Positions 51,262 through 60,308 of a DNA stretch of 64,000 nucleotides are shown here, piece after piece; within the stretch, counting starts at the first letter, position 1; each line of letters starts with the position of its first letter. Origin of the DNA: Mesobacillus jeotgali (GTDB lineage: Bacteria > Bacillota > Bacilli > Bacillales > Cytobacillaceae); NCBI RefSeq assembly GCF_014856545.2, contig NZ_CP109811.1, forward strand, positions 1,482,001 to 1,546,000, read 5' to 3'. The position numbers and the translations under genes were made by a program. Below the pieces are notes generated by a model that searched no databases, was not told where the DNA came from, and saw only the letters and a list, made by a program, of their open reading frames with translations.

Positions 51262-52485
51262 ATGAGTGAAATTACAGCGACATATATAGTCCATGACGCC
51301 AAACATAACCCCGAAAAGAAAGCAGAGGGAATCGCGCTTGGCTTAACAGTGGGTTCATGGACTGACTTGCCGGAACTGGATCAAAAACAATTAAAAAAGC
51401 ATAAGGGGAGAGTGGTTTCTGTTGAAGGTTCAAGCCTGGACCACAATTCAGAAACTGTGGCAACAATCAAAATCGCTTATCCAGCCCTGAACTTTTCACC
51501 TGACCTGCCAGCCATTCTTACAACAGTTTTTGGAAAACTTTCGCTTGATGGCAAGGTAAAACTTATCGACCTTGAATTTGGAGAAGAATTAAAGAAAGAC
51601 TTTCCTGGTCCGCGCTTTGGGATTGAAGGAATCAGGAACAAGCTTGGCGTCCACGACCGCCCATTGCTCATGAGTATCTTCAAAGGTGTCATCGGACGTG
51701 ATATGGATTTTCTGCTAAAACAGCTTAAAGAACAAAGCCTTGGAGGAGTTGACCTGATCAAGGACGACGAAATCCTGTTTGAAAATGAGCTTACACCTTT
51801 TGAAAATAGGATCGCTCTTGGTAAAGAGGTCCTCGAAGAAGTCTATGAATCTACTGGGCACCGAACTCTATATGCTGCCAATCTTACAGGAAGAACCTTA
51901 CAGTTGAAGGACAAAGCAAGAAAAGCGGCTGAACTGGGAGCCGATGCACTGTTGTTCAATGTATTTGCCTATGGCTTGGATGTTTTACAAGAACTAAGGG
52001 AAGATGATGAAATTGGCATCCCGATCATGGCTCACCCTGCAGTAAGCGGTGCGTTGACATCGGCTGATGAATATGGTTTTTCACATTCTTTGCTTCTGGG
52101 AAAATTACTCCGCTATGCCGGGGCTGACTTCTCACTGTTCCCGTCACCTTATGGAAGTGTAGCGCTCGAAAAGCAGCAGGCGTTATCAATAGCCGAGGCA
52201 CTGACTGCTGAGGATCAATTCAAAAGGACATTCCCGGTACCATCAGCAGGCATACATCCTGGAATGGTACCGCTGCTTATAAAAGATTTCGGTGTGGACT
52301 CAATCATAAATGCTGGTGGAGGCGTCCATGGACATCCTGGTGGAGCACAGGGCGGCGGCAAGGCATTCAGACAGGCAATTGATACCGTTCTTCAAGGAAA
52401 AACACTTGAAGAAGGCGCCCTTGAGCATGATGAGTTGAAAACGGCTATTGCTCTTTGGGGGTCGTCAGAGGCGGTGGCGAAGTGA
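51262..52485 (+). CDS. mtnW: 2,3-diketo-5-methylthiopentyl-1-phosphate enolase (RuBisCO-like)
   Basis: 407 residues, RuBisCO large-subunit fold. [31 protein letters not shown] occupies the catalytic Lys region. [16 protein letters not shown] and [25 protein letters not shown] form the phosphate-binding end. It enolises DK-MTP-1-P in methionine salvage. The RuBisCO loop-6 Lys is absent, as in YkrW-type RLPs. ATG 51262 follows AAGGGATTG. It overlaps mtnX (GTGA). Confidence 0.93.
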   Translation: MSEITATYIVHDAKHNPEKKAEGIALGLTVGSWTDLPELDQKQLKKHKGRVVSVEGSSLDHNSETVATIKIAYPALNFSPDLPAILTTVFGKLSLDGKVKLIDLEFGEELKKDFPGPRFGIEGIRNKLGVHDRPLLMSIFKGVIGRDMDFLLKQLKEQSLGGVDLIKDDEILFENELTPFENRIALGKEVLEEVYESTGHRTLYAANLTGRTLQLKDKARKAAELGADALLFNVFAYGLDVLQELREDDEIGIPIMAHPAVSGALTSADEYGFSHSLLLGKLLRYAGADFSLFPSPYGSVALEKQQALSIAEALTAEDQFKRTFPVPSAGIHPGMVPLLIKDFGVDSIINAGGGVHGHPGGAQGGGKAFRQAIDTVLQGKTLEEGALEHDELKTAIALWGSSEAVAK

Positions 52486-53144
52486 GACAGCCGGTAATTT
52501 TTTGTGACTTTGACGGGACAGTAACCGAAAAGGACAATATCATAGCGATCATGAAAGAATTCGGTTCTGACGGCTGGGATGAAATAAAAGAAGCAGTGCT
52601 TGACCGCAGTATTTCAATCCGGGAAGGAGTAGGGAAAATGTTTTCCCTGCTGCCGGTCTCCAAGAAGGAAGAAATTATTCAATTTGCTGTACAGAATGCC
52701 AGGATCCGCCCGGGTTTTCAGGAGTTTCTTGATTTTGCCCGTGAGGAAGGGATTCCTGTTTACATCGTCAGCGGCGGTATAGACTTTTTTCTCGAACCCA
52801 TCATTGAACCATTCGGACCGATAACAGGCATTTACTGCAACGGTTCAGATTTTACCGGAGAAACGATAAAAATTGAATGGCCAAACAGCTGTGATGATCA
52901 GTGTTCAAATGATTGCGGCTGCTGCAAACCATCAATCATGAGAAGGATAGATCAAAGAGATGCTTATAAAATCGTCATCGGGGACTCCGTAACAGATTTG
53001 GAAGCTGCCAAGCAAGCAGACTTTGTACTGGCTAGAGATTACTTGAAGGATAAATGCGAAGAGTGGGCAATTGCACATAGACCATTTGAAACGTTTTATG
53101 ACTGTATAGAAGCACTTAAAACTGAGACAGGGGTGAGAGGATGA
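52482..53144 (+). CDS. mtnX: 2-hydroxy-3-keto-5-methylthiopentenyl-1-phosphate phosphatase
   Basis: 220 residues, HAD superfamily. [12 protein letters not shown] supplies the nucleophile Asp and general acid; [10 protein letters not shown] motif [16 protein letters not shown] motif IV. A Cys-rich loop ([15 protein letters not shown]) is a hallmark of MtnX and may bind metal. GTG 52482 is the start because it overlaps the mtnW stop and has GAGGCGGTGG upstream. Coupled to mtnB by ATGA. Confidence 0.9.
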   Translation: MRQPVIFCDFDGTVTEKDNIIAIMKEFGSDGWDEIKEAVLDRSISIREGVGKMFSLLPVSKKEEIIQFAVQNARIRPGFQEFLDFAREEGIPVYIVSGGIDFFLEPIIEPFGPITGIYCNGSDFTGETIKIEWPNSCDDQCSNDCGCCKPSIMRRIDQRDAYKIVIGDSVTDLEAAKQADFVLARDYLKDKCEEWAIAHRPFETFYDCIEALKTETGVRG

Positions 53145-53776
53145 GCATTTTAGAGTGTAAGTGGGAAGAACTGGCGGATGTAAAGGCCGAACTGGCAGAG
53201 CGTGATTGGTTTATGGGAACGAGCGGCAACCTGGCGATTAAAGTGAATGACGACCCGGTGCAATTCCTTGTAACAGCAAGCGGGAAAGATAAGCGGAAAA
53301 GAACGGACGAAGACTTTTTGCTCGTAGACCAATTCGGCCGGCCAGTTGAAGAAACACATCTTAAGCCGTCTGCTGAAACGCTCCTCCACGTCGAGGTATA
53401 CAAAAAAACAAACGCCGGCTGCAGCCTGCATGTCCATACCATTGACAATAATGTCATCTCAGAAGTCTATGGAGACAGGGGCGAAGTACAGTTTCAGGGA
53501 CAGGAATTAATTAAGGCTTTTAATATTTGGGAGGAGGATGCTGTCCTCAAGATTCCCATAATTCCGAATTATGCGCATATACCAACGTTGGCTAAAGCAT
53601 TCTCAGAGCATGTAAAAGGAGATACAGGCGCGGTCTTAATCCGTAATCATGGAATCACTGTCTGGGGGAGAAACGCTTTTGAAGCAAAGAAGATTCTTGA
53701 GGCTACTGAGTTTTTATTCCGCTACCAGTTAAGGCTCCTTGAACATAAACCATTCCAGTTGTTCAAGGTGGTTTAA
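53141..53776 (+). CDS. mtnB: Methylthioribulose-1-phosphate dehydratase
   Basis: 211 residues of the class II aldolase/adducin family. [11 protein letters not shown] substrate loop, [11 protein letters not shown], zinc-binding HVH in [11 protein letters not shown] and the distal His in [10 protein letters not shown]. Removes water from MTRu-1-P to give the MtnW substrate. Starts within the mtnX stop. Confidence 0.93.
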   Translation: MSILECKWEELADVKAELAERDWFMGTSGNLAIKVNDDPVQFLVTASGKDKRKRTDEDFLLVDQFGRPVEETHLKPSAETLLHVEVYKKTNAGCSLHVHTIDNNVISEVYGDRGEVQFQGQELIKAFNIWEEDAVLKIPIIPNYAHIPTLAKAFSEHVKGDTGAVLIRNHGITVWGRNAFEAKKILEATEFLFRYQLRLLEHKPFQLFKVV

Positions 53777-53840
53777 CTCAGGACTTTTTAAACAGATTTC
53801 ATAAGTAGATTAAACATTAAGATAAAAGGGAGAGATTCAC

Positions 53841-54374
53841 ATGGCATTTATCGTAAAGCAAAACACACAGGAAAGAATCGTTGAAGAGCAGCAGGTAGAA
53901 GCATTCCTGAACGCACAGGAAGTTATCTATGAAAAGTGGGATATCAATAAGCTGCCATCAAATCTTCAGGAAAAGTTCCTGTTGACTGACGAGGAAAAAC
54001 AGCAAATACTCGACGTATTCAAAGCTGAGATTGAGGACATTTCAGAACGCAGAGGCTACAAGGCACAGGACGTCATTTCATTGTCGGACAATACACCGAA
54101 TCTTGACCAGCTGCTTGCTAATTTTAAGCAGGAACACCATCACACAGATGATGAAGTAAGATTCATCGTAAGTGGTCATGGAGTGTTTGTCATCCAGGGC
54201 AATGACGGAGAATTTTTTGAAGTGTTCCTGAATCCTGGAGACTTAATCTCAGTCCCTGAAAATACACGCCATTATTTCACTCTTCAGGATGATCGCCAGG
54301 TAGTTGCGGTAAGAATTTTCGTGACAACTGAAGGCTGGGTGCCAATTTACGAAGAGGAAAAAGTCAGCCAGTAA
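53841..54374 (+). CDS. mtnD: Acireductone dioxygenase
   Basis: 177 residues, cupin fold. Metal ligands in HHHTDDEVRFIVSGHGVF (HxH and Glu) and the C-terminal His in PENTRHYF. With Fe2+ it makes 2-keto-4-methylthiobutyrate, the substrate of MtnE, thereby closing the salvage route. It is 64 bp after mtnB with AAAAGGGAGAG before ATG. No clear terminator follows. Confidence 0.93.
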   Translation: MAFIVKQNTQERIVEEQQVEAFLNAQEVIYEKWDINKLPSNLQEKFLLTDEEKQQILDVFKAEIEDISERRGYKAQDVISLSDNTPNLDQLLANFKQEHHHTDDEVRFIVSGHGVFVIQGNDGEFFEVFLNPGDLISVPENTRHYFTLQDDRQVVAVRIFVTTEGWVPIYEEEKVSQ

Positions 54375-54531
54375 TCATAACAAACCGCAAACTTTGTCGA
54401 AGTAAATTTTTTCTGCCGTGAATATTGTCTTATTTTGCGAATCTATTTACATTCATCCTAGCATTTGCCATAATTCTTCAAGTAATCTATTTATTTTATT
54501 AAGCAATTAAAGTAGTAGAGGAGATATAGAA

Positions 54532-54777
54532 GTGTATCAATCGCAAATCGCTTTGTTGAAGGAAATTGATCGCGTTAGGGAATTGATGGTGGCTTCTGCA
54601 CTGGAAACGGGATACACTAGTGCTGAAACAGTCCGTCGCAGCCAGGAACTTGACACTCTAATTTATGAGTATCAGGCATTGTGCAGGGAGACGGAGCTGC
54701 AGAGGAAAAAAACAAGAATCCTTTTCAGGCAGATGATCCTGCTTACAAAGAAACAATATATTTTATCGCATGCGTGA
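54532..54777 (+). CDS. Spo0E-family aspartyl-phosphate phosphatase
   Basis: 81 residues. Two helices with the Spo0E signature SQELD at residues 37-41, preceded by YTSAETVRR and followed by TLIYEYQ. The C-terminal ~25 residues are basic and extra to the core. Members dephosphorylate Spo0A~P and delay sporulation. GTG start with GAGGAGATAT upstream. Its own terminator follows. Confidence 0.87.
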   Translation: MYQSQIALLKEIDRVRELMVASALETGYTSAETVRRSQELDTLIYEYQALCRETELQRKKTRILFRQMILLTKKQYILSHA

Positions 54778-54800
54778 TACCATTCAGACATATGGAAAAA

Positions 54801-54844
54801 TTTAGCCACTGCCAATAAACCGGCGGTGGCTAAAGTGTTTTTAT
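54801..54844 (+). terminator. Terminator of the Spo0E-like gene
   Basis: TTTAGCCACTGCC and GGCGGTGGCTAAA arms, then T-rich tract. Confidence 0.85.
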
Positions 54845-55403
54845 AAGAGCAAAAAAATTTAACAATTTGCTCAAATTTTCACGATAATGTATCTTTGTGT
54901 GATTTTTATCATATTTTTATAGGATTATTTTATATATTTTTAACATAGATAGCTTCTTATCATCAATCTGCTAATGCACCTCTCATCTTGTAACTTTCAA
55001 TAATTTTTTTACAGCTGACTTTAGTATGTTTATGAAAGTTTATCCTCATTTTTCTTAAAACAATATCACCTATGTTATCTACTTTTTTAATTGTTGGTAC
55101 TATGCATGTAATACGATTCATATATCGTACTACATAGCATTTTATTTATATAAGGCTGTGTGAAAAGCAACTATCTGGATTTGTCATAAATTAATGTCAC
55201 ATAAGCCTGTATTACAGCTGTTTTATAATACTCGTTTTCTGCAGGGGCTAAAGCCATCTGAACAGGAGGGTTTTTCTTGGTATCAAAAATTCCTTCCTTA
55301 TTAAATTACCCTTCATATTAAAGAAAACGTTTTAAACGAAAACAGCTAAAAGTAACCGCTTACAAATTAATAGTTTTACATTTTGAGGAGGGGAAAAGAG
55401 AGT
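54845..55403 (+). promoter_or_regulatory. Long fixA upstream region with hairpin, short ORF and two cre-like boxes
   Basis: About 560 bp without a normal gene. Visible: TGTGA-TTTTTA-TCATA (54898-54913, one mismatch to Fnr); a long hairpin at ~55099-55139 (CTATG...CATAG enclosing TACGAT/ATCGTA); a TATAAT at 55224-55229; and a 14-codon frame 55277-55321 starting TTG behind GGAGGG. Cre-like sequences are at 55331-55346 (TTTTAAACGAAAACAG) and, on the other strand, 55351-55366 (TTGTAAGCGGTTACTT). Each cre-like box has one core mismatch. Which promoter drives fixA is not certain. Confidence 0.5.
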
Positions 55404-56231
55404 ATGCACATTGTCGTTTGTGTCAAGCAAGTGCCCGATACAAAAATTATCAAAATCAATCCTAAGACCAATACTCTGGACAGGCGAAGCGCACCAGCCA
55501 TTTTGAATCCTTATGATGCTCACGCTGTACAGGAAGCAGTCAAAATCAGGAATAAAACAGGAGGAACTATTTCTGTTCTTTCAATGGGGCCGCCTCAGGC
55601 TGTCGCTGTTATTAAAAAAAGTGTAGAAATTGGCGCGGATCGCGGATACCTGATCTCAGACAGAGCATTTGCAGGAGCAGATACCCTTGCTACAAGCTAT
55701 GCGCTCTCCAAAGCGCTTGAAAAAATTTCGAAGGATAATCCGATAGACTTAGTCATTTGCGGGAAGCATGCGATCGATGGTGACACAGGACAAGTAGGAC
55801 CAGGAATTGCCCGCCGGCTTGATATACCTCCAATCACGAATGTTATTGAAGTTTCAGAGGTTAATAAGAAAGAGAAATATGTTCACATAAAGCGTAAGCA
55901 AATCGATGGCTACGAGGTGCTTGAATCACAGCTGCCTTGCTTACTGACTGTTGAAAAAGAGATTAATGACATAGAATATGCACCGCTTCCAAATATGATC
56001 AATGCGGCACGATATGAACCGGTCATCTGGTCTGTGAATGACCTTGAGGATGTTGACAAGACGCAATTGGGTTTAAAAGGATCTCCAACGATTGTTGGCA
56101 AGATGTTCAGTCCTCCAAAACTTGAAGGCGGGAAAAGGATTGAAGGAAATCCTGATTCACAAGTAGAGCAGTTAATGGGAATTTTAATGGAAAGAAAAGA
56201 TTTATTGAAATTAAAAACAGCCAACTCTTGA
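55404..56231 (+). CDS. fixA: Electron transfer flavoprotein beta subunit, FixA type
   Basis: 275 residues. MHIVVCVKQVPDT start, LNPYDAHAVQEAV, VLSMGPPQA, CGKHAIDGDTGQVGPGIARRL (ETF-beta signature). Pairs with FixB to hold FAD. In FixABCX this subunit binds the bifurcating flavin and receives electrons from NADH. ATG 55404 follows TGAGGAGGGG. First gene of a four-gene operon with 26-bp or shorter gaps. Confidence 0.9.
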   Translation: MHIVVCVKQVPDTKIIKINPKTNTLDRRSAPAILNPYDAHAVQEAVKIRNKTGGTISVLSMGPPQAVAVIKKSVEIGADRGYLISDRAFAGADTLATSYALSKALEKISKDNPIDLVICGKHAIDGDTGQVGPGIARRLDIPPITNVIEVSEVNKKEKYVHIKRKQIDGYEVLESQLPCLLTVEKEINDIEYAPLPNMINAARYEPVIWSVNDLEDVDKTQLGLKGSPTIVGKMFSPPKLEGGKRIEGNPDSQVEQLMGILMERKDLLKLKTANS

Positions 56232-56257
56232 TTCGATTTAAAAGGGGGAATAGCAGA

Positions 56258-57283
56258 ATGGAAGAAAACCAGGGAGTCTGGGTATTCATTGAAGTAAATG
56301 ATGGAAAAATCGAAGGAGTTTCACTGGAATTACTGGGTGCAGGAAGGAAGCTTGCCGACAAGCTGGAAGTGCCGCTTTCCGGGGTTATGCTTGGGGAAGG
56401 TGTCATGCCTTTAGCTAATGAAGTGATATATGCTGGTGCAGACCAAGTATATGTCGTTGACCATCCTGTCCTGAAGGATTATCGAACTGAGTCCTTCATG
56501 AAGGGAGTCTGTACACTTGCTGAAAAATATAAGCCAGAAATTTTCCTTTATGGAGCAACACCAAATGGAAAGGACCTGGCGAGTGCGGTTGCAACGGATC
56601 TAAGTACTGGTTTGACAGCTGATACGACGATGCTTGATGTCGATATTGAGAAAAGGCTGCTCGAAGCCAGCCGTCCTGCTTTTGGCGGAAATATAATGGC
56701 AACCATTCTATGTAAAAAACACAGGCCGCAAATGGCAACGGTACGGCCTAAGGTGATGAAAGCCCTTGAAACAGATGAAGGCAGGAAGGGAGTCATCATT
56801 GAAGAAGAGCTAGAACTTCGCGAAGAGGATATGCGCACAAAAGTGCTTAAAATTGTGAAGGATGTAACAAAAAAAGCAAGCCTTGCTGAAGCCCATGTCA
56901 TCGTGGCTGGCGGAAAAGGACTAGGCGATATCCAGGGATTCCAGCTAATTCATGAGTTAGCGGAAGTTATCGGTGCAAGTGTTGGAGGTACAAGGGATGT
57001 GGTTGAGGCAGGATGGCTGAAGCATGAGCAGCAAATAGGCCAGACTGGCGAGACTGTCACTCCGAAAATCTATTTTGCGATCGGTATTTCAGGGGCAATC
57101 CAGCATGTCGAGGGGATGAAAAACTCTGAGCTGATCATTGCCATCAACAAGGATCCAAACGCTCCAATTTTCGATGTAGCCACTTATGGCATTGTCGGGG
57201 ATGCCTTAGAAATTGTACCGAAACTGATCAAGCAGTTCAAGGAGCTCAGCAAAGAGAAGGGCGGGGAAATGAGCTATGTCTGA
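56258..57283 (+). CDS. fixB: Electron transfer flavoprotein alpha subunit, FixB type
   Basis: 341 residues. N-terminal QGVWVFIEVNDGKIEGVSLELLGAGRKLAD, mid GATPNGKDLASAVATDL. The C-terminal FAD domain has GGKGLGDIQGF, VGGTRDVVEAGW, GQTGETVTPKIYFAIGISGAIQH and INKDPNAPIFDVATYGIVGD (ETF-alpha signature). ATG 56258 follows AAGGGGGAATAG. It overlaps fixC by 8 bp. Confidence 0.92.
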   Translation: MEENQGVWVFIEVNDGKIEGVSLELLGAGRKLADKLEVPLSGVMLGEGVMPLANEVIYAGADQVYVVDHPVLKDYRTESFMKGVCTLAEKYKPEIFLYGATPNGKDLASAVATDLSTGLTADTTMLDVDIEKRLLEASRPAFGGNIMATILCKKHRPQMATVRPKVMKALETDEGRKGVIIEEELELREEDMRTKVLKIVKDVTKKASLAEAHVIVAGGKGLGDIQGFQLIHELAEVIGASVGGTRDVVEAGWLKHEQQIGQTGETVTPKIYFAIGISGAIQHVEGMKNSELIIAINKDPNAPIFDVATYGIVGDALEIVPKLIKQFKELSKEKGGEMSYV

Positions 57284-58571
57284 AAAATTTGATGTAATCG
57301 TCGTAGGAGCCGGCCCTGCTGGAACGTCATGTGCATACAACTGTGCCAAAAACGGACTGAAAGTATTATTGATAGAGCGTGGTGAATACCCGGGATCGAA
57401 GAACGTCATGGGCGGAGTTCTTTACCGTAAGCAAATGGAGGATATCATTCCGGAGTTCTGGAGAGAAGCCCCTCTCGAAAGGCCGGTTGTTGAGCAGCGA
57501 TTCTGGATGATGGATAAAGAATCGGTTGTCCAGTTTGGTTATAAAGGTCTCGAATGGGCGGTTGAACCATATAATAACTTTACAGTACTGCGTGCACATT
57601 TTGACCAATGGTTCGCACAGAAAGCTGTCGAACAGGGTGCGTTGTTGATAAATGAAACAGTTGTTACTGAATGTATCGTAGAAAATGGCAAGGTTATAGG
57701 GGTGCGTACCGACCGCCCTGATGGAGAAGCATTTGCCGATGTTGTCGTGCTTGCAGATGGTGTAAACTCCCTGCTCTCCAAGCAGCTTGGCTTCCACAGG
57801 GAATTCCGTCCTGATGAAGTTGCCCTGACGGTTATGGAAGTAATCAATCTGCCGAAGGACAAAATAAATGAACGCTTCAATCTTGAAGGAAATCACGGAA
57901 CTACGATTGAGATTTTCGGTGATTCAACACAAGGCAATCTTGGTACCGCCTTCCTTTATACTAACAAGGAAAGCTTGAACATCGGTGTAGGAACTACACT
58001 TTCAAGCATGATCAAAGCTAAATTGAAGCCATATGAGCTGCTTGATTACCTGAAAAAACATCCAATGGTTCGTCCTTATCTAGAGGGAGGGGAATCGGCA
58101 GAGTACCTGGCCCACTTAATCCCTGAAGGGGGATTCAATTCCGTGCCAAGGGTTGCCGGAAACGGTGTGCTTGTAGTAGGAGATGCTGCCCAGCTGGTAA
58201 ATGCCATTCACCGTGAGGGCTCAAACATGGCGATGGCTTCAGGGCAAATGGCAGCAGAAGCCATCGTAGAAGCCAAAAATGATGGCGACTTCAGCGAGAA
58301 CAGCCTGAACCGCTATAAGGAAGCATTGTTCGGCAGCTTCATTATTAAAGACCTTGAAAAATATAAGGATGCTGCACATACCTTTGAGACATACCCGCAA
58401 TATTTCAAGGAATATCTGCCAATGATGAACAAAGCAATGAGCAAGTTCTTCACAGTAGATGGAACACCTAAGAGAGAAAAACAAAAGGAAATCATGCGCA
58501 GCGTGACGGCTGAAAAAGGAACCTTTAAAGTAATGCAAGACATCTATCGTGCCTGGAAGGCGGTGAAATAA
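57276..58571 (+). CDS. fixC: FixC, ETF:quinone oxidoreductase-like flavoprotein
   Basis: 431 residues. FAD-binding VVGAGPAGTSCAYNCAKNGLKVLLIERGEYPGSKNV at the N-terminus, LADGVNSLLSKQLG, and VGDAAQLVNAIHREGSNMAMASGQMAAEAI near ~300. Homologous to ETF-QO but without its ferredoxin domain, which is supplied by FixX. Passes the high-potential electron to menaquinone at the membrane. Overlaps fixB (8 bp) and fixX (TAATG). Confidence 0.92.
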   Translation: MSEKFDVIVVGAGPAGTSCAYNCAKNGLKVLLIERGEYPGSKNVMGGVLYRKQMEDIIPEFWREAPLERPVVEQRFWMMDKESVVQFGYKGLEWAVEPYNNFTVLRAHFDQWFAQKAVEQGALLINETVVTECIVENGKVIGVRTDRPDGEAFADVVVLADGVNSLLSKQLGFHREFRPDEVALTVMEVINLPKDKINERFNLEGNHGTTIEIFGDSTQGNLGTAFLYTNKESLNIGVGTTLSSMIKAKLKPYELLDYLKKHPMVRPYLEGGESAEYLAHLIPEGGFNSVPRVAGNGVLVVGDAAQLVNAIHREGSNMAMASGQMAAEAIVEAKNDGDFSENSLNRYKEALFGSFIIKDLEKYKDAAHTFETYPQYFKEYLPMMNKAMSKFFTVDGTPKREKQKEIMRSVTAEKGTFKVMQDIYRAWKAVK

Positions 58572-58855
58572 TGTCAACGACAAACATCGAGGAAAAACAA
58601 TTTCTTTTAAGGTTTAAGTGTGACACGAAATCACATCTGACAGTTTTGGACCATGACGTCTGCATGACGCAGTGCCCTGACAAACTCTGTACCGTATTTT
58701 GCCCGGCTGAAGTATACAAGTGGGAAGGGAAAAGGATGCAGGTAGGCTATGAAGGCTGTCATGAATGCGGCAGCTGCCGGATCGGCTGCCCTTACCAGAA
58801 TATCAAATGGGAATATCCAAAAGGCGGACACGGAATCGTATTCAGGCTAGCCTGA
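58571..58855 (+). CDS. fixX: FixX ferredoxin-like protein
   Basis: 94 residues. A classical [4Fe-4S] motif CHECGSCRIGCP lies at ~67-78, with a second Cys group CMTQCPDKLCTVFCP at ~33-47, as in FixX. Connects FixC to the quinone pool. Ends the operon before a strong terminator. Confidence 0.92.
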   Translation: MSTTNIEEKQFLLRFKCDTKSHLTVLDHDVCMTQCPDKLCTVFCPAEVYKWEGKRMQVGYEGCHECGSCRIGCPYQNIKWEYPKGGHGIVFRLA

Positions 58856-58872
58856 TTTGTTTGGTTAACATG

Positions 58873-58908
58873 AAAAGACCGGCGGACAAATCGTTCGCCG
58901 GTCTTTTT
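58873..58908 (+). terminator. fixABCX terminator
   Basis: AAAAGACCGGCG and CGCCGGTCTTTTT arms, 11-nt loop. The following ~220 bp hold no recognisable feature. Confidence 0.88.
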
Positions 58909-59130
58909 GTTGTGTAAGCTTGTCTAATAAATGAGGAGAATGGAAGGATAAATAAATGATACATGGACTGTGAGAAGGAAAAGGAATAAAAAACAAACTG
59001 ATATAGATAAAGGAATATGTACTCAACAAGCTGGCCATCAACAATTGTTCTATATTCATCATATGTAAGTTAATTCACAAATGGGTTCAAAAAAAGGTGG
59101 AGCTTTTAAGTGAGGGATTTGAAAGAGGGG

Positions 59131-59466
59131 TTAACTGATTTTTTCTTGCTGGCGTAATGCGTGAAGCTGGTCACTGCGGATCTCTTTTTCTATCTTCCGC
59201 GCTGCCTCTACAGCATCATCAAACCGGTCATACAGAGTTGATTCATAAACTGGTTTGTCAGCATCATAGATTCCGGATGAGTCTGATTTGTATATAGTTA
59301 CGTTCCAATGATAGAATTCACGGTCATTGTCTTGATGTCCCTGAAGTCCAATTATTAAGTGGGTATGCAGTACATCAGGCTGGATTTCGAGGAACGCCTT
59401 CTTGTCGCTAAGCCCTGCTGGCACAAGTGACTTTTGATAAAAATCCCGGTACGAATTATTCTGCAA
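59131..59466 (-). CDS. Soluble protein of unknown function
   Basis: 111 residues, no membrane segment. Central part (HLIIGLQGHQDNDREFYHWNVTIYK) looks like a beta-sheet, followed by a helical acidic/basic end (FDDAVEAARKIEKEI). TTG start with AAAAGGAGTGAT upstream. I recognise no family. Confidence 0.6.
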   Translation of the reverse strand: MQNNSYRDFYQKSLVPAGLSDKKAFLEIQPDVLHTHLIIGLQGHQDNDREFYHWNVTIYKSDSSGIYDADKPVYESTLYDRFDDAVEAARKIEKEIRSDQLHALRQQEKIS

Positions 59467-59605
59467 GGTGAAATCACTCCTTTTCCATTAAGCTATAACT
59501 TTATTATATGTAAGGATTTATAATATTTGAAGGCGAATTGTTAAAATTTTTTGAAATTTTAACAAAGTGTCATTTTTCCTTCACATTTTCTTAAATAAAT
59601 CAAAA

Positions 59606-59649
59606 TTGTGATGCCTATCACAACTGAGACTTCAATTGCTTTTTATAAT
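59606..59649 (+). promoter_or_regulatory. Fnr-type box and class II promoter of the hemerythrin gene
   Basis: TTGTGATGCCTATCACAA (59606-59623) is a perfect TGTGA-N6-TCACA palindrome. TATAAT at 59644-59649 puts its centre exactly 41.5 bp before the predicted start site, the standard Fnr/CRP class II position. The inner bases (TGCCTA) do not fit Rex. Confidence 0.75.
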
Positions 59650-59681
59650 CAAATTATAAGAGATATAGGAGGCCGATTGAT

Positions 59682-60209
59682 ATGACAGGTTGTATGAGCG
59701 GTATAAACCAAGATTCAAGTTTTACATTAAGTGCAGGTCTTCAGCAATTAAAAAATGAACATCCCCCCTTATTGGATATGCTGGCAAACCTTTTGGATAT
59801 TTCATTGAAAATTGAGGAAGGGGGGCAGATGGAGGAGAATTTCTCAAGGTTGAGAGAGCTGGTCATTGAGTTTCTTGCTGAGCTTGAGCCGCATTCTGAG
59901 CGTGAAGAAGGCGTATTATTTGAAATGATGGCTGTTTATATCGGAAGGGAAATGGGGCCGATTGCGGTTATGGAATATGAACATGATCAGGCAAAACGAT
60001 TCATTGGAACCTTCCTCCATAACACAAAGGATGGCACGACAGGTTTTACAAGTGAGAAAATGATTGAAAACGCCCAGATGATTAAAAATGCAAATTACAC
60101 TTTAGTGAGCCATTTTGCTAAAGAAGAAAGCATTCTTTTCCCAATGGCAGAGAATATGTTCAGTGAGGAAGAAAAGCAGGAACTGGCAGCGCGTATAAAA
60201 TTGATCTAA
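59682..60209 (+). CDS. Hemerythrin-domain protein
   Basis: 175 residues, four-helix bundle with iron-ligand pattern: NEHPPLLDML (first His), EPHSEREEGVLFEMM (HxxxE), EYEHDQAKRF, and VSHFAKEESILFPMAE (HxxxE). Similar to the C-terminal part of ScdA/YtfE-type di-iron proteins involved in nitrosative or Fe-S damage repair, but without the N-terminal ScdA domain. GGAGG precedes ATG. Expected to be induced at low oxygen from the upstream Fnr-type site. Confidence 0.82.
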   Translation: MTGCMSGINQDSSFTLSAGLQQLKNEHPPLLDMLANLLDISLKIEEGGQMEENFSRLRELVIEFLAELEPHSEREEGVLFEMMAVYIGREMGPIAVMEYEHDQAKRFIGTFLHNTKDGTTGFTSEKMIENAQMIKNANYTLVSHFAKEESILFPMAENMFSEEEKQELAARIKLI

Positions 60210-60270
60210 TAGGGATAAAAAAGCGCATGCTTCAGTCAGCACCGGCGCTGGACTATGTGAAAAATAATTT

Positions 60271-60305
60271 AAAAAGGGTGAAGCCGTCGCGGCTTCACCC
60301 TTTTT
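60271..60305. terminator. Symmetrical terminator before the group II intron
   Basis: Perfect 15-bp arms (AAAAAGGGTGAAGCC and its complement) with loop GTCGC; works in both directions. The intron starts four bases beyond it. Confidence 0.92.
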
Positions 60306-60308
60306 GTA

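Noticed and set aside
55186..55201. Half Fnr site (TCACA) near the TATAAT at 55224
   Set aside because: The left half (ATAAA) does not match TGTGA; too weak to call.
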